33,799 bases of DNA. Source: a virus. The stretch spans positions 1 through 33,799 of the IMG/VR virus record IMGVR_UViG_3300047550_000632; one strand, 5' to 3'. A program made the position numbers and the translations under genes. Shown in pieces: positions 14,635-24,447 of the stretch (position 1 is its first letter; the number at the start of each line of letters is the position of its first letter). The notes below the pieces were generated by a model. The model had not been told where the DNA came from and made no database searches. It saw only the letters and a list, made by a program, of their open reading frames with translations.

Positions 14635-16829
14635 TGGCCCGCTATTCAAAATACGGGGCGTTTGACACGCCCATCGCCACGGACGGGGACACGGGCTTCC
14701 TGCGGATGAACAATCGTCTGCGCCCTGACCAACTGAAGCCCACGGACGTAGCCTACAGCAGCAATGGTCGCATGGACTTGGACGGGGCTTGGCAGGTGCG
14801 TAGGGGCATTGAGAACTTTGGACCCACGCTCACGGCCAACACAGAATCCATCCAGCTTCTGGCTACGCCCACTTGGAAGCTGTACAGCGGGGCAGTGAGC
14901 ATCAGCAGCGCAAGCCGCAGCACAACCACTGTGACGGTGGACACGTCCTCTGCCCACGGCTACAGCAGCAATACCCTCGTTTACATCTCTGGGCTTACTG
15001 GAACAGTGAATCCAAATGGCAACCGTCTCATCACGGTGACCAGCAGCACCCAGTTTACGTTCAGCATCACGGGAGCCACTGGCAGCGAAACCTACACGGG
15101 CACGGGAACGAGCAACCCAGCGGCTTTGTCTTCCACCGCTGTGACGGGAGTGTTTGGATCATGCCTCTTCAGCAACCCGAATACGGCGAACGACAACTAC
15201 ATCATCCTCGCCACCAACCTCAACGCTCAAGCCGTCAAGCTCTCGGATGGAACGGCAACGACGATTGCCTACCCTACTGGTGTCACCATCACCTCCACGG
15301 TGAGCCTGCTTCAGGCGTTCGACAAGGTGTTCATCTTCAGGAACGGAGAGCAGGCGCTTGAGTGGAATGGCTCGTTCTCTGGCACTCCCGCCTTCACCAA
15401 GGTGCTTGGAGGGGTTTACGCCAATCCTGTCTATCTAGATTCCTCAAACAACACCACCGTTCTTGATGGTGTTGCCACGGTAGCAGAGACCGCTCACGGG
15501 CTTTCCGTTGGAGACAGAGTGTGGGTTGTTAATCAGGGCTCTGGCCATTTAACCATCGACGGAGAGGGTTATGTGGTGGCTACGGTGCCAAACGCCAACA
15601 CATTCACGTTCTTTACGCAGACGGAAGACGACGCCACCCATAAGGCGGTTTTTGCAAAACGCCAAAGCAATGGCCTTGGGCTCATGCACATGCCGGGGCC
15701 AGCTTGGGGTGTCCATCACCAGCGCAGGCTTTGGGTGCCGTATGCCTACACCCCGGGCGGAACCTCGGGTTCCCCGACCTACACGGATAGGAACATTCTG
15801 GATGAAATCGTAGCCTCAGACATCCTAGACAGCGACACCTTTGACAAGATTGAGGCCCAATACCGCATTACGGGGGGTACGGCTGACAGCCTTGTGGGAG
15901 CTGAGCCGTTTGCCGAGGACAACCTGTTGGTGTTCATGCGGCACTCCATCCACCTGATTAAGGGCATATCAGGTTCGCTACTAGACACATCAGTAAATCT
16001 AATCACCAAGGAGGTGGGATGCGTGGCCCGTAAGTCCATCGTCCAGATTGGCAATCAGGTGCTGTTCCTGTCAGACAATGGCGTGTATGCCGCAGCCTTT
16101 GGTGACCTGTACAACCTGCGTGGAGTGGGCGTTCCTCTGTCCGAGCCCATCAACCCGATCATCTCTCAGATCAATCGTAACTACGCCCAGAACGCCGTTG
16201 CGGCCTATTACAACAACCGCTACTACATTGCTGTTCCTTTGGGTAACTCCACCAAGAACAACACCATCTTGGTTTACAACCTCCTGAATCAGGGCTGGGA
16301 GTCCATCGACACCATCAATGCCACGGCTTGGGATGTGCAGGATATGATTGTCGGGGACATTGGTGGATTGTCCAATCTCTACGTTGTGGGCAGTTCGGGC
16401 TCGGTTCATGTGATCGACGCCCGCGAGGATGCGTTTGACCGCCTTGCCCTGTACGCTGGCATCCCTGCCTCCAACTACGCCGTAGCCTCCTACGTCACCA
16501 GCCGTCAGTATACGATGGGCACGATTGACCGTAAGAAGTTCTCCTCCTACGAGATTCACGTCGAGTCCTCTGCCAGCGAGGCGTCTAATGCCAGCATCAG
16601 CTTTGAAACAGAGAATCTGGACTCAACTGAGGCCCTTACGTCCATTTACGCCTTGTTGGACAACGCCAACCTGCCTGTGGGCGAAGATGCCTCGTTGCGT
16701 GGTAGGATTGGCAATAAACGCGGCTATGGCGCACAACTAACGCTTACCCCTACGGTTGGGCGTCCCAAGCTGCGTGCCGTCAACCTTAACGCAGCCCTAA
16801 CCAATCTCGGCGTAAGCCAAGCCACCTAA
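14634..16829 (+). CDS. Tail tubular / stabilisation-like protein with two FCCH-like modules
   Basis: A 731-residue virion protein. Near residues 85-160 and 270-340 there are two modules of the pattern HG(Y/L)S...V...TF.F (for example SAHGYSSNTLVYISGLTG and AHGLSVGDRVWVV), similar to FCCH-like modules often seen in phage tail proteins. The C-terminal part is beta-rich, with GQVL...NNRYYIAVPLG type strands. Size and position fit the tail nozzle or stabilisation protein of podoviruses. The exact family is not certain. It starts by a one-base overlap after the adhesin gene. Confidence 0.75.
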   Translation: MARYSKYGAFDTPIATDGDTGFLRMNNRLRPDQLKPTDVAYSSNGRMDLDGAWQVRRGIENFGPTLTANTESIQLLATPTWKLYSGAVSISSASRSTTTVTVDTSSAHGYSSNTLVYISGLTGTVNPNGNRLITVTSSTQFTFSITGATGSETYTGTGTSNPAALSSTAVTGVFGSCLFSNPNTANDNYIILATNLNAQAVKLSDGTATTIAYPTGVTITSTVSLLQAFDKVFIFRNGEQALEWNGSFSGTPAFTKVLGGVYANPVYLDSSNNTTVLDGVATVAETAHGLSVGDRVWVVNQGSGHLTIDGEGYVVATVPNANTFTFFTQTEDDATHKAVFAKRQSNGLGLMHMPGPAWGVHHQRRLWVPYAYTPGGTSGSPTYTDRNILDEIVASDILDSDTFDKIEAQYRITGGTADSLVGAEPFAEDNLLVFMRHSIHLIKGISGSLLDTSVNLITKEVGCVARKSIVQIGNQVLFLSDNGVYAAAFGDLYNLRGVGVPLSEPINPIISQINRNYAQNAVAAYYNNRYYIAVPLGNSTKNNTILVYNLLNQGWESIDTINATAWDVQDMIVGDIGGLSNLYVVGSSGSVHVIDAREDAFDRLALYAGIPASNYAVASYVTSRQYTMGTIDRKKFSSYEIHVESSASEASNASISFETENLDSTEALTSIYALLDNANLPVGEDASLRGRIGNKRGYGAQLTLTPTVGRPKLRAVNLNAALTNLGVSQAT

Positions 16830-16830
16830 T

Positions 16831-17526
16831 ATGGCCATCCTAGTCACTGGAAACACGTTCTCTACGGGTGATAGCGTCACGGCGACCACCCTGAACAATG
16901 CTGTCAACAACGCCACGTTTGACACGGGTGCTGTGGATGGGTCTACCACCCAGCTTTCAGGTGGGGCCATCATCGTCAAGGATGGCGGCATTACGGCTTC
17001 CAAGCTGAGTACGGGAGGCCCGACGTGGACCTCTGGAGGGGCTTTGACGGCCACTTCCATCCAGAATACGCCGGTTGGATCAACCACGCCCTCCACGGGT
17101 GCGTTTACGACCCTTTCCGCCACGGGAACTACCTCCATTTACGAAGTTGTTGAGAAGGCTTCGCTGAGTGGTTCCGTCCTCACGGGCACGGTCAACTTCA
17201 ACGTGCTTGATGGATCGGTTGTCTATTACACGGCCAATGCTTCGGCCAACTGGACGCTGAATGTCAGGGGTGATAGCTCAAACACCCTGAATACGGTGAT
17301 GGCCACCAATGACTCGGTGAGCATTGTTGTCATGGCCACTCAGGGCAGCACGGCCTACTACCAGTCTGCTATGACCATTGATGGCAATGCCGTCACGCCC
17401 AAGTGGGCTGGTGGCACGGCTCCCACGGCTGGTAACGCAAATAGCGTGGACATCTATACGTTCACCATCATCAAGACGGCTAGTGCAACCTTCTCCGTCT
17501 TCGCCACCCAAACCAAGTTTGCCTAA
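16831..17526 (+). CDS. Fibre-like structural protein
   Basis: A 231-residue Thr/Ser/Ala/Gly-rich protein. The N-terminus has a fibre-like start (NTFSTGDSVTATTLNNAVNN), and the middle has beta-helix-type turns (NTPVGSTTPSTGAFTTLSAT). The C-terminal half alternates hydrophobic and polar residues (VSIVVMATQGSTAYY). It is one base after the tail tubular-like gene. Receptor binding or a tail appendage is the likely role. No catalytic motif. Confidence 0.7.
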   Translation: MAILVTGNTFSTGDSVTATTLNNAVNNATFDTGAVDGSTTQLSGGAIIVKDGGITASKLSTGGPTWTSGGALTATSIQNTPVGSTTPSTGAFTTLSATGTTSIYEVVEKASLSGSVLTGTVNFNVLDGSVVYYTANASANWTLNVRGDSSNTLNTVMATNDSVSIVVMATQGSTAYYQSAMTIDGNAVTPKWAGGTAPTAGNANSVDIYTFTIIKTASATFSVFATQTKFA

Positions 17527-17536
17527 GGCCATTGAG

Positions 17537-17890
17537 GTGGCTTTAGGCCTTTACGGCCCAGAGTTTGCTAGGATACACGGACACTACACGCTGAATGGCT
17601 TTTGCTATTCCCAGCCTGATGTGTTCCTTTTGTTCAGGCCGTGCAGGATGGACAGGATGGGAGAGTGGTCGCCGGTAGATGCTGATTGTTGGTGGGTGGA
17701 ATTGGCCATAGGGGAGAAAGCACCGTCCATCTTTGCTAGAATCGTCCCGTGGTCACTACCTTACGTTGGCTGGCAGCGCGGGGTTAGGGACGACCTTAAA
17801 CCAAGATTCTTCCCTTTCAACAAAGCCAAAGCCATCTATGAGTTTTTCAACGAGAGTCGCGGCCCCGCCCCCTGCCCCAACCCCTGTTAA
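17537..17890 (+). CDS. Unknown Trp-rich protein
   Basis: A 117-residue protein read in a different frame from both neighbours. GTG at 17537 follows AAGG by eight bases; a TTG at 17519 is an alternative. The pattern CWWVELAIGEKAP, FARIVPWSLPYVGWQRGVRDD and RFFPFNKAKAIYEFF looks like genuine protein, with many aromatics and few rare residues. Its end overlaps the next gene by about 53 bases. I recognise the pattern as phage-like but cannot name a family. A role in the ejection apparatus is only positional. Confidence 0.6.
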   Translation: MALGLYGPEFARIHGHYTLNGFCYSQPDVFLLFRPCRMDRMGEWSPVDADCWWVELAIGEKAPSIFARIVPWSLPYVGWQRGVRDDLKPRFFPFNKAKAIYEFFNESRGPAPCPNPC

Positions 17891-19742
17891 TGCTGGGGAG
17901 TCCGCTTCCCAGTTCATTAGCCAGATGGCTAGCCCCGAGTTTCAGCAGATGCTGCTGAATGCGGAGGCCACCTACCGCCCGCAATACACGGCTCTCAGTC
18001 AGCGCGATTTGCAGAACACGCTTCTTGGCGTGGCTCCCGGCACGGCTGAGGGGTTCTATGGCACACTTGATTTGGCGGACATGGCTGCGCGGCGTCAGGC
18101 TGCGCTTCAGCAGGGCCTTCAGACGCAGGCTACGGAGTTTGGTCTAGCTCAGCTTGGGGCCTATGCTCCTCAGGCCCGTGAGGCCTATCTTGCCGCCAAT
18201 CCCGAAATGGCGGCGGCTTTGGGTCAGGCTGCTCAGTTTGGTGGTCGCCAAATGAGCGGCTACTTGAATGAGATGGGGCGGCTTGCCATGCAGGCTCCTC
18301 AGGCTCAGGCCATCAGTCCTGAGCGCCTTACGGCTCCTTCTGGCTTCACTCCTCAGCAGGTGGCGGCTCAACAGCTTCAGGTGGCAGGAACCCTTACGCC
18401 TGAGCGCGTAGCGGCTGAGCGTGTGGCCGCTGGTCAAGTGGCCGCTGAGCGTGTGGGCGCTGGGGCTCTTGGTGAAACCCTCTATCAGCAGGCTCTGCGC
18501 AACCAGCAAGTTAGCCCGCTGAGTCAGGCTCTTCAGGCGCAGGGGTTGGCGCGGGCTGCGGCTCCGGGGCAGCTTACGGCTCAGGAGCTTCGTGCTGCCA
18601 CGCAGGGAGCCCGAGAGATGGCGGCTGGTGCGGGCCGTCTGGAAAGCGCGGCTGGCATCACTGGTGAGGCTCTGGCTAGGGCTGGTGCGGCTCGTCAGCG
18701 CACGGCTGAGGACATTGCCATTGCCCAGCAGATTAACCAGCAGCTTCTGGGGGCCCAGCAGGCGGGTCAGTCGTTGGCTACGGATGTGCTTCGTGCGGAC
18801 ATTGCGCGTCAGCAGGCCAATGCGGCTGCGGCGCTTCAGGCTGGTCAGTTTAATGTTGGCACTGGTCTTGAGGCCTCTAGGGCCAATCAGCAGGCGGCGC
18901 TTCAGGCTGCTTTGGCCAATCAAGCCACGGGTATGCAGGCTGGGCAGTTCAACATCACGAACGCTCAGGATGTGGCTCGACTCAATCAAGCTGCCAACCT
19001 TCAGGCTGCCTTGGCCAATCAGGCTGCTGGACAGCGTGCGTTTGAGTTTGGCGCTGGTCAGGGCATGGCCGCGCAGGAGCTGAACGCCCGTCTTGGGCTG
19101 TCGGCGGCTGAGGCTAACAGGGCGTTTCAGGCCCAGCAGGCTCAGCAGCAGTTTGGCAATCTTGGGGCTGTTCTTGGGGCCGAGCAGAGCATGCTTGGCG
19201 CGGACAGGGCGTATGCTCTTCAGCAGGCCCAGCAGCAGGGTAATGTCACGGCTGCTAGCCTTGGCCTCATTGGATTCGGGCAGACTCCCACAGCCCTTGG
19301 TCTTGGCGCTCAACAGCAGGGCATCAGCGCAGGTCAGATGGGCATGGGTCCGCAGTTGTTTGATCCGTCTGCTGGCATCAATCTTGGCCTCCAGAACGCG
19401 GCCAATCTGGCCAACTATCAGGCTGCAACGTATGGCGCTAGGGCTGGGGCACAGGGTCAGATTGCCGGTGCCACCATCGGAGCTATTGGAAACATTGCTG
19501 GATCATTCCTAGGCAATCCTTCGCTAAAACTACCGTGCTGGGTGGCCCGTGAGGTGTATGGCGTTGAGAACCCGAAGTGGCTGATGTTCCGCGAGTGGTT
19601 GTTTGAGGACGCTCCATCTTGGTTCTACAAGCTCTACGTCAAGCATGGTGAGAAGTTTGCTGCCTTCATCAGCAACAAGCCCAAGCTGAAGTCCTTCATC
19701 CGTTCTTGGATGGACAGCCGCATCAATCACAAATTCGCTTAA
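17838..19742 (+). CDS. Ala/Gln-rich internal virion-like protein with C-terminal cap domain
   Basis: A 634-residue protein. Residues 50-570 are Ala/Gln/Leu-rich helices with internal repeats, for example LTPERVAAERVAAGQVAAERV and two copies of LQAALANQA (about 18898-18930 and 19000-19030). The C-terminal ~70 residues change character: CWVAREVYGVENPKW, FREWLFED, SWFYKLYVKHGEKFA, a compact domain I recall on the ends of several phage virion proteins. ATG at 17838 is chosen because upstream residues are not conserved-like. It probably forms part of the internal core or ejection complex. The length differs from T7 core proteins. Confidence 0.75.
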   Translation: MSFSTRVAAPPPAPTPVNAGESASQFISQMASPEFQQMLLNAEATYRPQYTALSQRDLQNTLLGVAPGTAEGFYGTLDLADMAARRQAALQQGLQTQATEFGLAQLGAYAPQAREAYLAANPEMAAALGQAAQFGGRQMSGYLNEMGRLAMQAPQAQAISPERLTAPSGFTPQQVAAQQLQVAGTLTPERVAAERVAAGQVAAERVGAGALGETLYQQALRNQQVSPLSQALQAQGLARAAAPGQLTAQELRAATQGAREMAAGAGRLESAAGITGEALARAGAARQRTAEDIAIAQQINQQLLGAQQAGQSLATDVLRADIARQQANAAAALQAGQFNVGTGLEASRANQQAALQAALANQATGMQAGQFNITNAQDVARLNQAANLQAALANQAAGQRAFEFGAGQGMAAQELNARLGLSAAEANRAFQAQQAQQQFGNLGAVLGAEQSMLGADRAYALQQAQQQGNVTAASLGLIGFGQTPTALGLGAQQQGISAGQMGMGPQLFDPSAGINLGLQNAANLANYQAATYGARAGAQGQIAGATIGAIGNIAGSFLGNPSLKLPCWVAREVYGVENPKWLMFREWLFEDAPSWFYKLYVKHGEKFAAFISNKPKLKSFIRSWMDSRINHKFA

Positions 19743-19743
19743 C

Positions 19744-21006
19744 ATGGCCATCATCGGACAAGGCGTACAGGCTGGCTTGGGACGGGTGGACTACACCCCC
19801 TATCTTCAGGGGGCGATGGCTGGCGCTCAAGGTATTGCTCAGGGCATTGCTGGCTTTGGTCAGGGTGTCACGCAGGGCGTGCAGACCTTCCTGAAGAAGC
19901 AGGAAGAAAAGAAGAATGAATTGGAAGGCATTGAGTTCATCAAGAACCAGATTCCCGGCATTGATGACGCTGCTGCCAAGGCTGGTTTGAAGGCTGCTGG
20001 TGGCGCGGCTGCGTTTGTGAAGTTTAAGTCAGACATGGCGGCTCAGGCGGATGCTGATCGTATGCGCGCCTTGCAGCTTGCTGAAATGGAGCGTCGCGCT
20101 GCTGATCAGGCTGGTGCCGCTCGCTTCGCTTCCCTTCTTGAACAGGGTGGTGGTCAGGTGCCTTCTCCTATCTCTAATCAGGCTATTGCTCAAATTAGCC
20201 CTGAGGCTCGCATGGCTGGTCGCTCTGCCTATCTCCAGCAGGCCCGCGCTCAGGCTGAGCTTGAGCAAACTCAGGCTCAGACCCGCAATCTCCTTCAGAA
20301 GCCCCTTCAGGAGGCTCCTGTTGGCTATCGTTACACCAAGAGTGGTGAGCTTGAGGAAATCCCCGGTGGTCCTGCCGCTGCTGCTCGTAAGCGCGAAGAG
20401 GCGGCTCAGCAAATCGCCCTTAGGTCTGCCGCTCGTCAGGAAGAGCTTCTCAATCTGCAAATTGGCAGGGCTCAGGCCGAGGCTCAGGATGAAACTGAAA
20501 AGAAGAGGTTGGCTGAAGAGGCTAAGTCGGCGGCAATTGAGGATGCCAAGCTTTCCGCTGAAACCACCCTTCGCGAGGTGGGTAAGGCTCGCGCCCTCAT
20601 TGACCAGCCGTTTGCACAGGGCTTTGGGTCTGACGTTGCCGGATTCTTTGGAGGAACGGCTGCTAATGACCTTGAAACGTCCTATGATGTCATCAGGGCT
20701 AATGAGGCGCTTGGCCGTATCATTGCCTTGAAGAAGGCGAGCCCGACTGGTTCTACTGGTTTTGGTGCCCTCAATCTGAAGGAACTCGAAACCTTGCAGA
20801 GCCGTTTTGCCAAGCTTACGCGCAAGACTTCCGATGAGTCTGCAAGGACCGCCTTGAATGATCTTGAGAAGGTTATTTACAAGGCCTACCCAGACCTCAG
20901 AGAGCGTGCGGAACTTGAGATGCGGAACAACGAGTCTCAGCGTGCGTCGCGAGGCCCCAAGATAGGCGCTGGAAGCCGATTTGAGGTCATTGAAGTTTCT
21001 CGCTAA
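19744..21006 (+). CDS. Ala/Glu-rich internal virion-like protein
   Basis: A 420-residue protein with a membrane-active-looking, Gly/Ala-rich N-terminus (GAMAGAQGIAQGIAGFGQG), then long charged helices (AEETTLREVGKARALIDQ and similar) likely to form coiled coils. It begins one base after the previous stop, and its stop overlaps the next start. Composition and order match podovirus core proteins that go into the cell with the DNA. No enzymatic motif seen. Confidence 0.7.
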   Translation: MAIIGQGVQAGLGRVDYTPYLQGAMAGAQGIAQGIAGFGQGVTQGVQTFLKKQEEKKNELEGIEFIKNQIPGIDDAAAKAGLKAAGGAAAFVKFKSDMAAQADADRMRALQLAEMERRAADQAGAARFASLLEQGGGQVPSPISNQAIAQISPEARMAGRSAYLQQARAQAELEQTQAQTRNLLQKPLQEAPVGYRYTKSGELEEIPGGPAAAARKREEAAQQIALRSAARQEELLNLQIGRAQAEAQDETEKKRLAEEAKSAAIEDAKLSAETTLREVGKARALIDQPFAQGFGSDVAGFFGGTAANDLETSYDVIRANEALGRIIALKKASPTGSTGFGALNLKELETLQSRFAKLTRKTSDESARTALNDLEKVIYKAYPDLRERAELEMRNNESQRASRGPKIGAGSRFEVIEVSR

Positions 21007-23840
21007 TGCCCACCTATACCATCAGGGATAAAGAGACTGGCAGGAGCTTGACCATCCGTGGGGACAGTCCTCCTACGGATGCTGAGATTGAGCAGCTTTT
21101 TGCCGCGCCTCAGGAACGTCCTCGCTTCACCCCAAGTCCCTATGGCGTTGGTGGAGGTGTGAGCGTTGCTCCTCCTCCCAACCTGAATGAAGCTACGGAG
21201 GCTGCTATTCGTTATGGCATCCCTGCGGTGGCCGCGCTTGGAACGATGGGCGCGAGTATTCCGATCCAGATGGCCATTGGTGCTGGTGCTGGCCTGCTGG
21301 GAGAAGCCGGGGCTCAGGCTGCTGGTGGGGCAGACTTAACCAATCGTCAGGCTCTTGGAGAGGTTGCCAAGTCAACGCTTCTCAGCGCCATTCCTGCTAG
21401 AAATGCAGCCAAGATTCTGGAAACCGCCGCAACGATGGGTGGTGGTGCTGCTCTGGCTGAGTCCATTGGAGGCTTGGTTTCTGGTCAGGATGCCAATGTG
21501 GCTTCGGTGGGCGGAGCTTCCGCTGTCTTTGGTGGCGGGTTGGCTGGACTTGGCAAGGTTGCTGGAAAGCTTAGCACTGCGGCTGCTGAGAATGCTCAGG
21601 CTAGGGAGTTCCTGAGTGAGATTGGAATCAAGAATCCAGTCCTTCCCCAGATTATTCCTGAGTATGCGCCTTTGACCAACCGAATGGCTGCGGCGAATCC
21701 TGAGTTGGCCAACCGTCTTGCCTCCACGGAGTCCGACATCACCCGTGAGCTTTTTGACATTGTGGGGAATGTTCCCCAGAATGATGTTCTGGCGTCTCGC
21801 TTTGCGCCGATGGCTCAGGCTGCTACTCAGGCTGAGTCTGCTGCAAAGGCGGCTAATGACACCTATCGTCGTGCTACGGAGCGTTTAATCCAGCTTGAGG
21901 CCGCTCCTCAGGCCACTGGCAATTGGCAGGCCGCGTATGAGGATGCGGTTCTTGCCAAGCTCAATGCGGTTCGTCGTGAGGCCGCTTCCACGTTTGCACT
22001 TCAGAACAAGTTTGCCGATGCGGCTTCCATTGCCTCTCATGCCAACGATCTTACGAAGACCATCCTGAAGCTGGATGACTCGGTGAAGGATGTTTCAACG
22101 GCGCTTTATTCAAAGACCGGCCTCAACGGTTCTGATGAGATTGTTTCACGTTCGGAGCTGGTCAGGGCAGCTAAGGCCTCCTTGAAGGATCAGGTGGACA
22201 GTCCGGTTGGGAAGCAAATTATCAATTCGATTGAGAACATAGGCAAGATTGAGGACACTATCCCTGAGTTCCTTTCTTGGAATCAGTTCAAGAACTTGCG
22301 CGATGAGATGTCCCAGAAGTGGGCGAGTCTCGACGAAAACTACGTCAATCGCGCTGAGGCGCTTGCTGGTAATGTCTACAGGAACCTTGGTGGGGTTTTC
22401 CGCAATGCGGTCAATGACCGTGTTGGTCCTGAGAACGCCAAGGCGTATGACGCCGCGCAGAAGTTCTGGTATGACTGGTCGCAGACCCGCGACAGCAATT
22501 TCACCCGTGGCATCTTCGGGGCTCCTAGGCGTCAGGCTGATGGCGGGGCCATTGTTTCAGGCATTACTTCCTCAACCCTTTCTTCGCTGGCTGATGGGGT
22601 TTTGAAGGGAGACACTCAGGCCATCTCCAATCTGGTTCGTGCAACCGACCTTGTAGGAAACTACGCTCCCGAGGTTGCCTCCACGATGAAAGCGTCGGTG
22701 GGCCGCGCCATTCGTGGGGCCATGATTGACAGGTACAGGAACGATCCTGCTGGATTGGTGTCGGCGATGGCTGAGCAAGCTAATAAGGAAGATGTTCTTC
22801 CCTTCATCCAGATGGCTGGATTTGGAGACAAGGCCACGATCAAGTCTTTGGCCTCTTCGGTGAAGGCCTTCAAGAAGGAGGACCTCACTCCTGAAATCAT
22901 TGATTCTGCGTTGTCCTCTGGGGATGTGGCGCTTGGGTTGGCCTCTGGGGTTCTGAAAAAGCAGGCTATGGATGCGGCTGCGGCGACGCTTGCCAATGAC
23001 ACGGCCAAGGCTGGTCAGAAACTTGCCGATGCCCGAAAGACCGCTGCCAAGGCGAGTCTGGATGCCAAGCGCATCACGGATGAGTTCAATGCTGTCAGGC
23101 AGGACCCCATCTTCTCGGTCTTCACTGGACGTGGGAAACACGGGTTCTCCGAGGAGGCTGGCAAGGTGGGGCGAGGCACGCTTAGTGACTTCGTGGTCAA
23201 TCTGAGCCCTGATGTTGGCCGTAGGTTCATGGGAGCCCTCAGGCAGAAGGACTCCGAGCTTGCCGAGCTTGTTTCCCGCAAGATTCTGGCTGACGAACTC
23301 TATCGTATTTCAGGGATTGAACGTAACGCCAAGGACGCCACTTCCAAGGTGGATTTTGACAAGCTTCGCAGGTTCTATAATCCTAGCCTTCCTCAGGACA
23401 AACAGCGTTCTGAACACATCAAGCTGTTGGTTGGGGATGTGCTGGATAGCCGCATGAAGCGGTTTTTCACCAACCTTGAGAAGGCTGCTCCCAAGCTGAA
23501 GGAAGCCAATCTGGTGACGCAGGAGTTGAAGGCCCCTATTGCCTCGACGCTTGCTGGTGCTGCCCAGCCTGTGCTGAACATCCCCGGCGTGTCTTCCCTT
23601 GGAGCGGCGGTCTTTGCCACGCGCATTGGCCGAATCTTGGAGAAGCCTAGGTTTGATCTGCTGACTTGGATGGCCACGGACCCTGAGTTCTTGAAGTATG
23701 CCGCCAAGGGCAAGAACTTCGCTGACTCCATGAATTCCCTGCCCGTGCGCAGAGCTTACCTGTACACGGCTAATGCTGGACTGTCCAGCGATATGGGGTC
23801 GTCTGACTCTGAGTTCAGACAATCTCAGCCCACTCGCTGA
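21006..23840 (+). CDS. Large internal virion-like protein
   Basis: A 944-residue protein. The N-terminal motif YTIRDKETGRSLTIRGDSPPTDAEIEQLF is typical of large podovirus ejection-type proteins. Next is a long Ala/Gly-rich hydrophobic region (AALGTMGASIPIQMAIGAGAGLLGEAG), likely membrane-interacting, then helical charged stretches to the end. It is the last rightward gene and overlaps the first leftward gene by 26 bases at the 3' ends. No lysozyme or transglycosylase active site could be seen, although this type of protein sometimes carries one. It probably forms part of the core or tail that delivers DNA. Confidence 0.75.
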   Translation: MPTYTIRDKETGRSLTIRGDSPPTDAEIEQLFAAPQERPRFTPSPYGVGGGVSVAPPPNLNEATEAAIRYGIPAVAALGTMGASIPIQMAIGAGAGLLGEAGAQAAGGADLTNRQALGEVAKSTLLSAIPARNAAKILETAATMGGGAALAESIGGLVSGQDANVASVGGASAVFGGGLAGLGKVAGKLSTAAAENAQAREFLSEIGIKNPVLPQIIPEYAPLTNRMAAANPELANRLASTESDITRELFDIVGNVPQNDVLASRFAPMAQAATQAESAAKAANDTYRRATERLIQLEAAPQATGNWQAAYEDAVLAKLNAVRREAASTFALQNKFADAASIASHANDLTKTILKLDDSVKDVSTALYSKTGLNGSDEIVSRSELVRAAKASLKDQVDSPVGKQIINSIENIGKIEDTIPEFLSWNQFKNLRDEMSQKWASLDENYVNRAEALAGNVYRNLGGVFRNAVNDRVGPENAKAYDAAQKFWYDWSQTRDSNFTRGIFGAPRRQADGGAIVSGITSSTLSSLADGVLKGDTQAISNLVRATDLVGNYAPEVASTMKASVGRAIRGAMIDRYRNDPAGLVSAMAEQANKEDVLPFIQMAGFGDKATIKSLASSVKAFKKEDLTPEIIDSALSSGDVALGLASGVLKKQAMDAAAATLANDTAKAGQKLADARKTAAKASLDAKRITDEFNAVRQDPIFSVFTGRGKHGFSEEAGKVGRGTLSDFVVNLSPDVGRRFMGALRQKDSELAELVSRKILADELYRISGIERNAKDATSKVDFDKLRRFYNPSLPQDKQRSEHIKLLVGDVLDSRMKRFFTNLEKAAPKLKEANLVTQELKAPIASTLAGAAQPVLNIPGVSSLGAAVFATRIGRILEKPRFDLLTWMATDPEFLKYAAKGKNFADSMNSLPVRRAYLYTANAGLSSDMGSSDSEFRQSQPTR

Positions 23841-24069
23841 TTCGTTCGTACCAACCGGGCTCCAGCCAGAACTTGAGCCCGTCGTTTACCCCCGACCAAA
23901 TCTCAGCTAGGTAGGTGGGTTGGCCCCCGTCTGGGTGGAGGGCGGGGCCTACGAGGGTGAACTTCTGCTCATTAGCCTCCATGACGCAGGGCATTCCTTG
24001 CTTTTCTGTCAGGAAGCATTCCACTATGGGCTTGAATTGGTAGATGGGGGTCCCGGCGTCGTTGGTCAT
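23815..24069 (-). CDS. Small unknown protein at the end of the leftward module
   Basis: An 84-residue protein with a beta-like start (TPIYQFKPIVECFL) and acidic/aromatic end (WLEPGWYERISEWAEIV). It starts by ATGA overlap after its upstream gene and overlaps the 3' end of the opposite large virion gene by 26 bases. No family recognised. Confidence 0.6.
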   Translation of the reverse strand: MTNDAGTPIYQFKPIVECFLTEKQGMPCVMEANEQKFTLVGPALHPDGGQPTYLAEIWSGVNDGLKFWLEPGWYERISEWAEIV

Positions 24070-24335
24070 GCTGCCTTAAAGATGCAGGTGTAGTCCTCCA
24101 GTGACTTGGAGCCGTCGTAGGCGCGGCCATTGCCCATCCAGACAAGCCCGCATTCGCATTGGTTCTTCTTGCTATTAGATAGCGTAATGGGCCTTTTGCA
24201 GGTGCATACGCCTATGGCCGGGATAAGGGTCCACTTGTACCAGCCGTCTACGACATTGCCTTTGGGGTCCTTCTGGGGCTCACAAATCTGCCTTCTGGCG
24301 TAACAAATCCTAATCTTCTTTGTTTCTTTGCCCAT
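24066..24335 (-). CDS. Small Cys-rich zinc-ribbon-like protein
   Basis: An 89-residue protein. CTCK and CECG, separated by about 13 residues, form a possible zinc ribbon; the middle has a beta pattern (WYKWTLIPAIGVCTCKRPI). ATG at 24335 has AGGAAAGG eight bases upstream, which decides it over an in-frame TTG at 24404. A nucleic-acid role is likely but not shown. It is followed by an ATGA overlap to the next gene. Confidence 0.65.
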   Translation of the reverse strand: MGKETKKIRICYARRQICEPQKDPKGNVVDGWYKWTLIPAIGVCTCKRPITLSNSKKNQCECGLVWMGNGRAYDGSKSLEDYTCIFKAA

Positions 24336-24424
24336 AAACGGCCTTTCCTTGCGTTTTAAAGCGATTTGACGTTTTTGGCTACCCCCGTACTCAAAGCCAA
24401 ACAAATCAAGCCTAATGCGATTCT

Positions 24425-24447
24425 AGGGGCGTTTAAGACGTGCCCCT
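24425..24447 (-). other. Hairpin at the end of the phosphoesterase gene
   Basis: AGGGGC and GCCCCT (24425-24430 and 24442-24447) form a 6-bp stem across the stop codon of the phosphoesterase gene. No U-run follows on the leftward strand, so it is not a clear terminator. Confidence 0.4.

Noticed and set aside
18144-19313. 389-codon minus-strand frame opposite the Ala/Gln-rich virion protein
   Set aside because: Ser/Leu/Arg-rich low-complexity sequence created by the repeated codons on the other strand.
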